A stretch of 64,000 nt of DNA from Thalassomonas haliotis (GTDB lineage: Bacteria > Pseudomonadota > Gammaproteobacteria > Enterobacterales > Alteromonadaceae), in assembly GCF_028657945.1 (NCBI RefSeq), contig NZ_CP059693.1, forward strand, positions 1,922,001 to 1,986,000, in the 5' to 3' direction. The stretch's first letter is position 1. Each line of letters starts with the position of its first letter. Shown here piece by piece: positions 35,143-43,418 of this stretch. The notes beneath the pieces were generated by a model. That model made no database searches, was not told where the DNA came from, and saw nothing but the letters and a program-made list of their open reading frames with translations. The translations under genes and the position numbers were made by a program.

Positions 35143-36594
35143 ATGAAAATCATCAATACCGATGTTGCGATTCTTGGTGCCGGAACGGCAGGGTTAGGCG
35201 CATACCGGGCCGCGAAAGCCCATACCAACAAGGTGATCTTAATTGAAAACGGCCCTTATGGCACCACCTGTGCCCGCGTGGGATGTATGCCGAGTAAGTT
35301 ATTAATTGCCGCTGCAGAAAAAGTGCATCAGATACAAGAGGCCGGTCCTTTTGGCATTCAGGTTGAAGTGCCGCCTGTGGTACATGGCCAGGCGGTAATG
35401 AAACGGGTGCGGGAGGAAAGAGACCGCTTCGCCGGTTTTGTCCTTGAGACCGTCGAAGACTTTCCCGAGCAGGATAAAATTCGCGGCAAGGCAAAGTTTA
35501 TCAACAATCACCAGTTACAGGTGGATGAGCATACCTTAGTCAATGCCAAACGTGTGGTAATAGCGACCGGCTCCCGGCCCAGTTATCCGGGGTTTTTCAG
35601 CAATGTCGGCGACCGCCTGATAGTCAACGATGACTTATTTGACTGGCAGGATTTGCCTGAGTCGGTGGCGGTTTTTGGCCCGGGAGTGATTGGCCTGGAG
35701 CTGGGGCAGGCGCTGCACCGTTTGGGTATTAAGGTAAAAGTTTTTGGCATCGGCGGCGCTTTGGGGCCGCTGACCGATCCTGAAGTTGCAGCCTACAGTA
35801 AAGAAAAGTTGGCCGAAGAGTTTTACCTGGATACCGACGCCAAGGTTTTGTCCATGCGTAAAGTCGGCGATAAAGCAGAACTTCAATTTATTAACCTTGA
35901 CGGCCAGGAAGTGGTCGAGCAGTTCGACTATCTGCTTGCCGCGACCGGACGTCGTCCCAATACCGATAATTTAGGACTGGAAAATACCGATTTGCTACTG
36001 GATGAACGCGGTGTACCGCTGGCAGACGGCAAAACCATGCAATGCGGCACCAGTAATATCTTTATCGCCGGCGATGCCAGCAATATGCTGCCGCTGTTAC
36101 ATGAAGCGGCGGATCAGGGAAAAATTGCCGGGGATAATGCCGGGCGCATGTTTGGCGCCAAGCCCGGATTAAGGCGTACGCCTATTTCCGTGGTGTTTTC
36201 CGACCCCCAGATTGCCATGGTCGGTGCCAGTTATCGCCAGTTAGAGCAGGAATACGGCAGTTGCCAGTGTTTTGCTGTCGGGGAAGTTTCATTTGAAGAT
36301 CAGGGACGCAGCCGGGTGATGCTGAAAAATAAAGGCATGTTGCGGGTATATGCCCAGCAGGGGACGGGGTTGTTTTTGGGGGCGGAAATGTTTGGCCCGG
36401 CGGCAGAGCATATTGCCCACTTGTTATCCTGGGCGGTGCAAAACAAGATGACGGTGGCGCAGATGCTGGATATGCCTTTTTATCACCCGGTTATCGAGGA
36501 AGGGGTCCGTACCGCTTTGAGGGATTTAAACGCCAAATTGCACCTGGGGCCGGAGATTATCTCCCATTGCATCGAATGTGGTCCGGGGGCATAG
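35143..36594 (+). CDS. Dihydrolipoyl dehydrogenase-like FAD oxidoreductase
   Basis: This 483-residue class I pyridine nucleotide-disulfide oxidoreductase has the FAD site [18 protein letters not shown] at residues ~8-25. The redox pair is in [14 protein letters not shown], the NAD(P) site is [17 protein letters not shown], the second FAD motif is [10 protein letters not shown], and the His-Glu active-site dyad is in [14 protein letters not shown]. It resembles lipoamide dehydrogenase-like enzymes not tied to a 2-oxoacid complex, and no E1 or E2 gene is nearby. Its position after the Prx-Grx gene suggests it may feed reducing power into thiol defence, which is inference. A short Cys-containing tail ([10 protein letters not shown]) is unusual. 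Confidence 0.85.
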   Translation: MKIINTDVAILGAGTAGLGAYRAAKAHTNKVILIENGPYGTTCARVGCMPSKLLIAAAEKVHQIQEAGPFGIQVEVPPVVHGQAVMKRVREERDRFAGFVLETVEDFPEQDKIRGKAKFINNHQLQVDEHTLVNAKRVVIATGSRPSYPGFFSNVGDRLIVNDDLFDWQDLPESVAVFGPGVIGLELGQALHRLGIKVKVFGIGGALGPLTDPEVAAYSKEKLAEEFYLDTDAKVLSMRKVGDKAELQFINLDGQEVVEQFDYLLAATGRRPNTDNLGLENTDLLLDERGVPLADGKTMQCGTSNIFIAGDASNMLPLLHEAADQGKIAGDNAGRMFGAKPGLRRTPISVVFSDPQIAMVGASYRQLEQEYGSCQCFAVGEVSFEDQGRSRVMLKNKGMLRVYAQQGTGLFLGAEMFGPAAEHIAHLLSWAVQNKMTVAQMLDMPFYHPVIEEGVRTALRDLNAKLHLGPEIISHCIECGPGA

Positions 36595-36596
36595 AA

Positions 36597-36620
36597 TGCC
36601 CGTTTAATGGGCACTTTTTT
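36597..36620 (+). terminator. Terminator after the oxidoreductase gene
   Basis: TGCCC / GGGCA (36597-36601 and 36609-36613) with a seven-base loop, then CTTTTTT. The stem is short but GC-rich and the U tract is clear. Confidence 0.6.
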
Positions 36621-36649
36621 ATGAAACAGCTAAAAACCAGGAGACGGTT

Positions 36650-37060
36650 ATGACAACCTTATTAGTAAAAGATTATTTAACCCCGGATGTGGCCAAACTT
36701 GATGAGACAACATCTTTGAGCCAGGCAATAGAGCTGCTGCAAGGGACCAGGGTAATTGCTTTGCCTGTGGTCAACGGGCAAAATGAATTGATCGGTTTTG
36801 TATCCGAGCAGGATTTAATTAAGCCGTTACTTGAAGGCAGTTATTATTGTGACGGCGCGGTTAAAGTCGGTGACATTATGCAAACAGAGTTAGTGACAGT
36901 GACACCCGCGATGAATATTTTTGACATAGCCCAAAACATGAACAGCCAACGGCCGAAAAGTTATCCTGTGGTTGAGGGCGGCAAGTTTGTTGGTATGTTA
37001 TATCGGGTTGATGTGTTATCTGCCTTGAATAAACATTATCAATCCTGTCAGCTGGCTTAG
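36650..37060 (+). CDS. Two-CBS-domain protein
   Basis: This 136-residue protein consists of two CBS domains: VKDYLTPDVAKLDETTSLSQAIELL...VVNGQNELIGFVSEQDLI, and VGDIMQTELVTVTPAMNIFDIAQNM...VVEGGKFVGMLYRVDVL. CBS pairs bind adenine nucleotides and act as energy or redox sensors. There is no effector domain, so a partner protein is expected. AGGAGACGG just ahead of the ATG is a strong ribosome binding site. Confidence 0.88.
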   Translation: MTTLLVKDYLTPDVAKLDETTSLSQAIELLQGTRVIALPVVNGQNELIGFVSEQDLIKPLLEGSYYCDGAVKVGDIMQTELVTVTPAMNIFDIAQNMNSQRPKSYPVVEGGKFVGMLYRVDVLSALNKHYQSCQLA

Positions 37061-37182
37061 ACACGGATTTAGAATGTTAGCACCAGGTAAAATAGTCGGC
37101 ATTTCAGTCACTTTTTTTGTTAGCGTTTTTTTGTTAGCTTATAGGGCAATAAAAATTAACTTTTTACAGAAAAGTGACTGTA

Positions 37183-37653
37183 ATGAAAAAATTATTGTTA
37201 ACCCTGGCAGCCGGTCTTTTATTGTCCGCCTGCTCGGATGATGTCGGTAAGGTCAGCCTCGGGCTTTTTACTACTAAAGACGTGGTTATTGAAGCCAATG
37301 TCGATCCTAAGGTGACCGGCGTCACCTGTCATATCAGCCATATCGAAGCGGATTTAGATTTCTCCGATCCTTCGGATATGTCGATTGCCTGTCGTCAAAC
37401 CGGGGAAATCAACGCCGCACAGCTGGCCAAGATAGACCGCAGCAAAAACGGTGAAATTGTTTTTACCCAGTCCAAAAGTATTCTTTTTAAAAGCCTCAAG
37501 GTCAGACGTATTTATGATGCTGAAAATAAGACTTTGATTTATCTTTCATATTCCACCAAAGAGTCCAGCGGCAGCCATCATCATTCTTTATCTACCGTCT
37601 CTCTCTACAATACCAAGGGCTGGGATTGGGCGCTGATGCAGGAGAAAAACTAA
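37183..37653 (+). CDS. creA: CreA family protein, predicted lipoprotein
   Basis: This 156-residue protein, read from the ATG at 37183 (MKKLLLTLAAGLLLSACSDD), has a lipobox LSAC, then VSLGLFTTKDVVIEANVDPKVTGVTCHISHIEADL, SDPSDMSIACRQTGEI and SLKVRRIYDAENKTLIYLSYSTK, all CreA family features. A GTG at 37174 would add three residues with no benefit to the signal peptide. CreA is a conserved periplasmic protein of unknown function. One base separates it from the next gene, so they are probably co-transcribed. Confidence 0.88.
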   Translation: MKKLLLTLAAGLLLSACSDDVGKVSLGLFTTKDVVIEANVDPKVTGVTCHISHIEADLDFSDPSDMSIACRQTGEINAAQLAKIDRSKNGEIVFTQSKSILFKSLKVRRIYDAENKTLIYLSYSTKESSGSHHHSLSTVSLYNTKGWDWALMQEKN

Positions 37654-37654
37654 T

Positions 37655-38446
37655 ATGTTTTCAGGGTTATTTAACAGCAAACCTGTGCTGGACAGCGGTT
37701 CCAGTGAGTGGATCTTAGATACCTTTGCCTGGGCGCTGGAGCATTTTGAATTAAATGTTTTTAAAGCCGATACTCAGTTGATTTTACCCAGCAATGAGTT
37801 TTATCCGGGCAAGGTCAGCAGCATAGGTGAAATGGCACAGTCGGTGTTTGATAAAACCCTGATTTACGCCGGTATGCAGCACTGGCCGGTGCAACTGGTG
37901 CAGCCTCAGCATTATCAGCAGCATAACCTGCCGCAATTATCGTTTGCCGGGGCAGTGCGCGGCGCCGGATCAGCCCCGGTGATTGCCGGCGATATCAATA
38001 CCGAGCAAAAGATTTTGATCAGCTATAACCCGAATCAGATCAACCAGCCCCAGGATCTGATAGCATCTTATGCCCAGTCGCTGTCCGCGGTATTGATCCT
38101 GCAACAAGGGCATTTGCCGCCGGGAGGGCAGGAGTTTATGCCCCAGGCGGTGGATCTGGTGGCCTGTTTTATGGGGTTTGGCGTGATGCTGGCAAATACC
38201 GCCTACCAGTTTAAAGGGGGCTGCGGCTCATGTTATAACCCCCGTGCTAACCGTGAAGTGGCGTTGCCGGAGCAGGAAATGCTTTACTGCCTGGCCTTGT
38301 TCAGCGTATTAAAAGCGATACCCGCCAAAACCGTACTCGGCCAGTTAAAAGCCCATTTAAAAGGCACCTTTAAAAAGGCCTATAAGGAATTAGCGCAAAA
38401 GGTCAAACACTCGCCGAACCCGGCGCTGCTTGCTGCGGTTGGCTGA
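37655..38446 (+). CDS. Unknown protein following creA
   Basis: I do not recognise a domain in this 263-residue protein. It has no signal peptide. Residues ~15-60 (SEWILDTFAWALEHFE) and ~65-145 look like an alpha/beta cytoplasmic fold. A central hydrophobic stretch (AVDLVACFMGFGVMLANTAYQF) is followed by GGCGSCYNPRANREVALPEQEMLYCLALF, where a CxxC and a later Cys could bind metal. The end is basic and helical (AHLKGTFKKAYKELAQKVK). Close coupling to creA suggests a related role, which is inference. Confidence 0.72.
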   Translation: MFSGLFNSKPVLDSGSSEWILDTFAWALEHFELNVFKADTQLILPSNEFYPGKVSSIGEMAQSVFDKTLIYAGMQHWPVQLVQPQHYQQHNLPQLSFAGAVRGAGSAPVIAGDINTEQKILISYNPNQINQPQDLIASYAQSLSAVLILQQGHLPPGGQEFMPQAVDLVACFMGFGVMLANTAYQFKGGCGSCYNPRANREVALPEQEMLYCLALFSVLKAIPAKTVLGQLKAHLKGTFKKAYKELAQKVKHSPNPALLAAVG

Positions 38447-38546
38447 TGTGTACTTGACCTGTGTTATGATTGTTCAAGTCATTAAGCATTAAAGGATTTA
38501 CTCGGCTACACTAACAGGTAACACTGGTACTCATTGGATTTATCTG

Positions 38547-39929
38547 ATGTTGCGTTGGCTGTTAGTCTTTTCCTTTCTCGCGCTGGTTTGCCTTGGGACT
38601 GTAGTGCCCGGCACCTCTGGCGATACCTTTTTCAGTGCCGTTATCGGTAAGGCCCGGGCCGGGCAGGCTCCCGCCCGGGTGCCGTTATTAACCATTAACG
38701 GCGCCATCGGTCCTGCGGTTAAAGACTACCTGGTAACGGAAATTACCCGCGCGAATCTGACGCCGCATACCCCGCTTATTGTTCTTACCTTGGATACCCC
38801 GGGGGGATTAAGCTCAAGCCTGCGCGATATCAACCAGGTGATTCTGGACTCGGATATTCCCGTGGCCTGCCTGGTACACCCCCAGGGCGCCAGGGCTGCC
38901 AGTGCCGGTACTTATATCCTTTATGCCTGTCATATTGCCGCCATGGCACCGGCGACGACTTTGGGGGCGGCAACCCCGGTGAAAATAACCGGGCCGACCA
39001 CGCCGGCCCAGGAGGATAAAGGCGAGGAGAAAACCCCTTCCGCCATGGATAAAAAAATTCTCAACGATGCTATCGCCTATATGCGTTCCCTGGCCCAGTT
39101 GCGGGGCCGCAATGAAAAGTGGGCGGAGCTGGCGGTGACCGAGGCGGCAACCCTGACCGCAGATGAAGCATTGCAAGAAAATGTGATCAACTTTATCGTT
39201 GATTCCCCCGAGGCATTGTTAACTGAGCTGGACCGGCAGCAGGTGCAGGTGAAACAAAAAACCGTGATGCTGGATCTGGTCAATACTGTGTTGGTGAAAC
39301 AAACGCCCGACTGGCGCAACAAGTTTATCTCCACCATTACCGATCCCAATATTGCCTATATTTTAATGCTGGTGGGGATTTATGGCCTGATCCTGGAGTT
39401 CTACAGCCCGGGCATAGGGGTCGCCGGGGTGATCGGCGGAATTTGCCTGTTGATTGCCTTATATGCCTTCCAGTTGTTGCCGGTGAATTTTGTCGGCGCC
39501 GGGTTATTGCTGTTGGGGATTTGCTTATTGATCGTCGAGTCGATCATGCCCAGCTTTGGTATTTTTGGTATCGGCGGCTTAGTGGCTTTTGTTGTCGGCT
39601 CAATTTTTCTGATAGATACCGATATTTCTTACTTTCAGGTGTCCCTGCCTTTGATTATTTCCATTGCGATTGCCTCGGGTTTGTTTTTCATTTTTGTGCT
39701 CGGGTTTTTATGGCGCAGCCGGCGCTCCCCCGTGGTCAGCGGCCAGGAGCAAATGCTGGGGGCGGATGTTATTGTCGTGGATGATTTTACCGGGCAAGGG
39801 GAGGTTATTTTTGGTGGTGAGCACTGGGCGGCACAAAGCGAGGAGTCTTTATCCCGGGGACAAGTGGTGGGCGTCAGCGAGATCAAGGGGCTGACATTAA
39901 TGGTTAAAGCCAAAAAAGAGGATAATTAA
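38547..39929 (+). CDS. NfeD-type membrane serine protease (ClpP-class)
   Basis: This 460-residue protein belongs to the long NfeD family. A signal or membrane anchor is followed by a ClpP/SppA-like protease domain (residues ~50-240) with [38 protein letters not shown] (catalytic Ser) and [23 protein letters not shown] (candidate catalytic Lys). Four to five membrane helices lie at ~270-400, and a C-terminal OB-fold NfeD domain ends at VKAKKEDN. These proteases cleave stomatin-like partners and take part in membrane microdomain homeostasis. The partner slipin gene follows after two bases, a widely conserved pair. Confidence 0.88.
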   Translation: MLRWLLVFSFLALVCLGTVVPGTSGDTFFSAVIGKARAGQAPARVPLLTINGAIGPAVKDYLVTEITRANLTPHTPLIVLTLDTPGGLSSSLRDINQVILDSDIPVACLVHPQGARAASAGTYILYACHIAAMAPATTLGAATPVKITGPTTPAQEDKGEEKTPSAMDKKILNDAIAYMRSLAQLRGRNEKWAELAVTEAATLTADEALQENVINFIVDSPEALLTELDRQQVQVKQKTVMLDLVNTVLVKQTPDWRNKFISTITDPNIAYILMLVGIYGLILEFYSPGIGVAGVIGGICLLIALYAFQLLPVNFVGAGLLLLGICLLIVESIMPSFGIFGIGGLVAFVVGSIFLIDTDISYFQVSLPLIISIAIASGLFFIFVLGFLWRSRRSPVVSGQEQMLGADVIVVDDFTGQGEVIFGGEHWAAQSEESLSRGQVVGVSEIKGLTLMVKAKKEDN

Positions 39930-39931
39930 CC

Positions 39932-40732
39932 GTGGAACCTATTTTGGACAGCAGTCAGCTCTTTGTGATCGCACTGGGATTTTTTTTAGCCGCCATAGTG
40001 ATCAGCGCCTTTCGTATTTTGCGTGAATACGAGCGCGGAGTCATTTTTTTGCTCGGCCGTTTTTATAAGGTTAAAGGGCCGGGACTGATCATTGTTATTC
40101 CCATTATCCAGCAGATGGTCAGGGTGGATTTGCGTACCGTAGTGATGGACGTGCCCAGCCAGGATGTGATCAGCCGGGATAATGTTTCGGTTCATGTCAA
40201 TGCGGTGTTGTATTTTCGGGTGATAGACTCGCAAAAAGCGATCATTAATGTTGAAGATTATCTTTCTGCGACTTCGCAACTGGCGCAAACCACGCTGCGC
40301 TCTGTGCTGGGACAGCATGATCTGGATGAAATGCTGGCGAGCCGGGAAATGCTGAATGCCGATATCCAGAGCATACTGGATGCCCGTACCGATGGCTGGG
40401 GGATTAAAGTTTCCAATGTCGAGATCAAACATGTCGATTTAAACGAGAGTATGATCCGCGCCATCGCCCGCCAGGCGGAAGCCGAGCGGGCGCGGCGTGC
40501 CAAGGTGATCCACGCTTCGGGGGAAATGGAAGCGTCCGATAAACTGGTGGAGGCGGCGGAAAAACTTGCCGCCGAGCCTAATGCCATCCTGCTGAGGTAT
40601 TTTCAGACCCTGACGGAAATTGCCGGTGAGAAAAACTCCACTATCTTGTTCCCTATGCCGTTTGACTTGCTGAAAGGGCTTTTTACCGGGGGGAAAAAGG
40701 GCGGGGGAAAAAATAGCATGGATAAAAAATAG
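39932..40732 (+). CDS. Slipin (stomatin-like SPFH/PHB protein)
   Basis: This 266-residue membrane protein starts at GTG 39932, directly after the NfeD stop. A single N-terminal helix ([21 protein letters not shown]) is followed by the SPFH domain: [74 protein letters not shown] and [24 protein letters not shown]. It oligomerises in membrane domains and is the likely partner of the NfeD protease. A short Gly/Lys-rich tail ends the protein. Confidence 0.9.
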   Translation: MEPILDSSQLFVIALGFFLAAIVISAFRILREYERGVIFLLGRFYKVKGPGLIIVIPIIQQMVRVDLRTVVMDVPSQDVISRDNVSVHVNAVLYFRVIDSQKAIINVEDYLSATSQLAQTTLRSVLGQHDLDEMLASREMLNADIQSILDARTDGWGIKVSNVEIKHVDLNESMIRAIARQAEAERARRAKVIHASGEMEASDKLVEAAEKLAAEPNAILLRYFQTLTEIAGEKNSTILFPMPFDLLKGLFTGGKKGGGKNSMDKK

Positions 40733-40776
40733 TACCGGCAGCTGGTTTTTTATCTCTGCCTATTCTTCATTTCTCT

Positions 40777-41496
40777 TTAGCAAAGGGAGTCCAGTATTGC
40801 CAGTTCGGTTTGCGCCAGGGGCAAATCGGTGAGCAGGCTGATATCAAAGTCTTGATAGCGGGCGGATATGACGGTAAAGGGGTCAAGCATTGGCGTTATA
40901 TCCTGACTCAGCAAGCGGGCAATCGGTTGCTTAATGGCTTTGGCCAGGGCCTCTTTTAATGTCCATATCCGGTAGAAGCTATCTACGCCCTCCTGTTCTA
41001 TCCGGGTAACTTCCCGGGCATGGTAAAAATGCCGCGCCAGTTTCAGCCAGGGCCGCTCCAGTTTACGCCACTCCAAATCAACTCCCAAACATGAGCTTTG
41101 CCGGCTCATTGCCACCAGTACCTTACCATGGGAATGGGCAATACATATCTGGACCGGTAACACTTCCCGGGAAATTTCAGGACAAGCATCCCGGTATCGG
41201 GAGGCTTTTAAACAGGTATCTTGTTGGTCAAAAAAAATATTGATTGCCTGGACATCCAGTTGAAAATACCGGGCCAGGAGTAATTTAATCATCCCCCGGC
41301 TGGCGACAAATTCTTTTTTGGCACTCAACAGTCTTCGTCTGTCGAGTATCTGCTTCTCCTCCGGGGTCAGCCAGTTTTCTGCCAGTTCGCTCATTTGCGC
41401 CTGGCTCAGGACATTGCTGTCAAAAAGCACCAGGCACAGGGGAGATTCCAGGCTGATGGCGTCAATCTCTTTTGTTACCGGGAGGAGTTTTTCCAT
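40777..41496 (-). CDS. 4'-phosphopantetheinyl transferase (Sfp/Gsp type)
   Basis: This 239-residue enzyme transfers phosphopantetheine from coenzyme A to carrier-protein serines. The family motifs LGVDLEWR (magnesium-binding Asp/Glu) and FYRIWTLKEALAKAI are at residues ~130-185, and the N-terminal half has the matching pseudo-twofold partner with ILDRRRLLSAKKEFVASRGMIKLLL. No carrier-protein or synthase genes lie nearby, so the target is elsewhere. It is a single gene on the minus strand, convergent with the slipin gene. Confidence 0.87.
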   Translation of the reverse strand: MEKLLPVTKEIDAISLESPLCLVLFDSNVLSQAQMSELAENWLTPEEKQILDRRRLLSAKKEFVASRGMIKLLLARYFQLDVQAINIFFDQQDTCLKASRYRDACPEISREVLPVQICIAHSHGKVLVAMSRQSSCLGVDLEWRKLERPWLKLARHFYHAREVTRIEQEGVDSFYRIWTLKEALAKAIKQPIARLLSQDITPMLDPFTVISARYQDFDISLLTDLPLAQTELAILDSLC

Positions 41497-41657
41497 TTTG
41501 TACCGCTAGCTCAATGTTTACGATTAATGTTTTATTAAGCGTGTTTTATTAACAGTATCTGTTAACCACAGGCGCTTAGTATACCTGCATAATCAAGCGC
41601 AGGGAAAAGTAAAACTGAGCCGGTTTTACTTTTCCCGGTTTGTAAAAGAGAAAATCG

Positions 41658-41903
41658 TTAAAAATCACATTTAAGTAATTTCATCGGTTTATCTGCGGCC
41701 AGGACACAACCCCGGGCATCATCTGTTGCCGCTTTGCATTGTTTATTCATTTCCGTGGTGGAGGGGCCCTTATTGCCTAAGATTTTTTTGGCGTGGGCGA
41801 CGACTTTATCACACTGACCCACCGCCACAGGTTCATGCTTACTGCAGCCAAGCAGCAGGCAGGGGCAAAGGATCAGTAAGCTAGCTGTTTTTTTATTCAT
41901 CAT
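41658..41903 (-). CDS. Small cysteine-rich lipoprotein
   Basis: This 81-residue protein has a lipoprotein signal (LLILCPCLLLGCSKHEP), so the mature form would start at that Cys. Four more Cys follow (GQCDKV, KQCKAAT, RGCVLA, LKCDF), enough for two disulfides. A similar short helical Cys pattern is seen in other unannotated small lipoproteins. It is a single gene with no recognised domain. The function is unknown. Confidence 0.65.
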   Translation of the reverse strand: MMNKKTASLLILCPCLLLGCSKHEPVAVGQCDKVVAHAKKILGNKGPSTTEMNKQCKAATDDARGCVLAADKPMKLLKCDF

Positions 41904-42029
41904 TATTTCCCTGTGATTTCTTTGCCTTGAGTATAGTTAGCCTGGATATTTTTACTGGATTTTTTCAACCGCCGTTATGATATATTAACGTTTTATATCC
42001 GGTCGCTATCGCTATTACATTGGTAACTT

Positions 42030-42599
42030 ATGCATCAACAACAAGCGCCCTCGGCGTTATTGAGGGAATATTTAAACGAGTTAACACTTGCCTGTCACCA
42101 AAGTGGCGCTGATCGCTTGCCGGTATTGGATTTAGCCTGCGGTTTTGGCCGTAACGGCTTATACCTGGTTAGCCAGGATTTGCCTGTGCTATTTGCAGAT
42201 CTTAATACTTATGCCCTGGCGCAAATAGAGCAGCAGGCAGCAGCCTTAAATGCCCAAGGGCTTGCTTCATACTGGCATCAGGATTTCGAACTGCCGGGCA
42301 GCACGCCTCTTAAGGGTAAGGTCTTTTCTGCGGTATTGGTTTTTCGATATCTGCACCGGCCGTTAATGGCTGCCATCAAGCAGGCTGTAAAACCCGGCGG
42401 GGTGATCATTTATGAAACTTTTACCCGGGCGCAGGCGGAATTTGGCCGTCCTAAAAACCCGGACTTTTTACTTGAGCCGGGGGAGTTGGCTGCTTGTTTT
42501 TCTCATTGGCATATGCGCCATCATTTTGAAGGCATAGTGGAAAGCAATGGCGTTAAGCAGGCGATTGCCCGTATTGTTGCCGTTAAACCGGATGAATAA
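42030..42599 (+). CDS. Class I SAM-dependent methyltransferase
   Basis: This 189-residue methyltransferase has motif I LDLACGFGRNGLYL (about residues 30-43) and the motif II acid in LFADLN. Motif III-like FSAVLVFRYLHRPLMAAI is followed by PGGVIIYETFTRAQAEFGRPKNPDFLLEPGELAACF, typical of the TehB/UbiE-like group that acts on small molecules. The substrate is unknown. The zinc-ribbon gene follows after five bases, so the two are probably co-transcribed. Confidence 0.82.
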   Translation: MHQQQAPSALLREYLNELTLACHQSGADRLPVLDLACGFGRNGLYLVSQDLPVLFADLNTYALAQIEQQAAALNAQGLASYWHQDFELPGSTPLKGKVFSAVLVFRYLHRPLMAAIKQAVKPGGVIIYETFTRAQAEFGRPKNPDFLLEPGELAACFSHWHMRHHFEGIVESNGVKQAIARIVAVKPDE

Positions 42600-42604
42600 C
42601 AAGT

Positions 42605-42859
42605 TTGGCCAAACCCAATAAAAAAGGCCCGGCAACCCGGGTCACCGTTACCTGCAGCCGCTGTATGGCAAAACTCTTTTATTATCGTAAAGGAGGCAAG
42701 GGCGCTTTAGTGAAATGCTTTAAAGAGCGTATTGCCAGAGATTTTACCGATATTGAAGGTCAGTGCCCCGGCTGCCAGCAAATTTTTGCCCGTGATTGTC
42801 TGATCCGCGGCGCCCCTGCCTTGAAAATTATCGGCGGTAAAGTCCGGGTCAGCTGACCC
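42605..42859 (+). CDS. Small zinc-ribbon protein
   Basis: This 83-residue protein begins at a TTG (MAKPNKKGPATRVTVTCSRC). It contains two CxxC knuckles (CSRC and CPGC) about 40 residues apart, which would bind one zinc. The intervening segment is basic (FYYRKGGKGALVKCFKERI), suggesting contact with nucleic acid or a protein partner. The TTG start and the lack of a strong ribosome binding site suggest coupling to the methyltransferase upstream. No function is known. Confidence 0.65.
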
Positions 42860-43271
42860 GGTTTTATTCATGTTTTTCATCAGCCATTAACAATACATCA
42901 AAAAATATCTTATTTAACTTGTTGTAAATAATGTGTTTTATCTTTGTTGTCGTTTATGTGTGAAAATCTGTCGCTTTTTTGCTAGAGTAGAATCTCGCAG
43001 GTGCTAGTATCTCTGCAAGCTAATTATAGTGTTGTTAATAATTCACTTGATAACAGGTTGAATTGTTTGATTATCTTTTATATGTAATTAGATGGATCTT
43101 TAAAGCAGGTGTATAAACAGATAAAGAATACCTTGGGGACTGAGGTAACATTGAACAAAAATGTTAACAACAGTAACACGCGAGCAGGGATAAAAAATGA
43201 ATATGGCTGAAAATTGATAACAATAAATAAGTAAATTTCGTCAATATTCAATGCTCTGCTCTTCACGAATA
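42860..43271. other. AT-rich stretch before the structured RNA
   Basis: This is ~410 bp with no coding frame of more than about 10 codons on the plus strand that I could support. TAGAAT at 42988-42993 is a possible -10. The stretch may belong to the long leader or small RNA that ends at the terminator at 43340. Confidence 0.45.
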
Positions 43272-43340
43272 AAGTACCTTAAGCACAGTGCTTGCCGGTA
43301 CTTTTGATCCAGCCCAAGGATTGGGCTGGATTTTTTATTT
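43272..43340 (+). ncRNA. Two consecutive hairpins ending in a strong terminator: small RNA 3' end or leader attenuator
   Basis: Hairpin 1 is AAGTACC / GGTACTT (43272-43278 and 43297-43303) with an inner stem AAGCA/TGCTT. Hairpin 2 is ATCCAGCCCAA / TTGGGCTGGAT (43307-43317 and 43321-43331), a perfect 11-bp stem with a GGA loop, followed by TTTTTATTTT. No protein gene lies close upstream on this strand, and the next start codon is 79 bp downstream. It therefore marks either the end of an unannotated small RNA or a transcription attenuator of the subtilase gene. Confidence 0.65.
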
Positions 43341-43418
43341 TAAAACTGAAAAATAATCTGACTAGTCAGGATGTTTTAAAAATTTTAATAATTAAAGGAC
43401 GATAGAAGGGGATAAATA

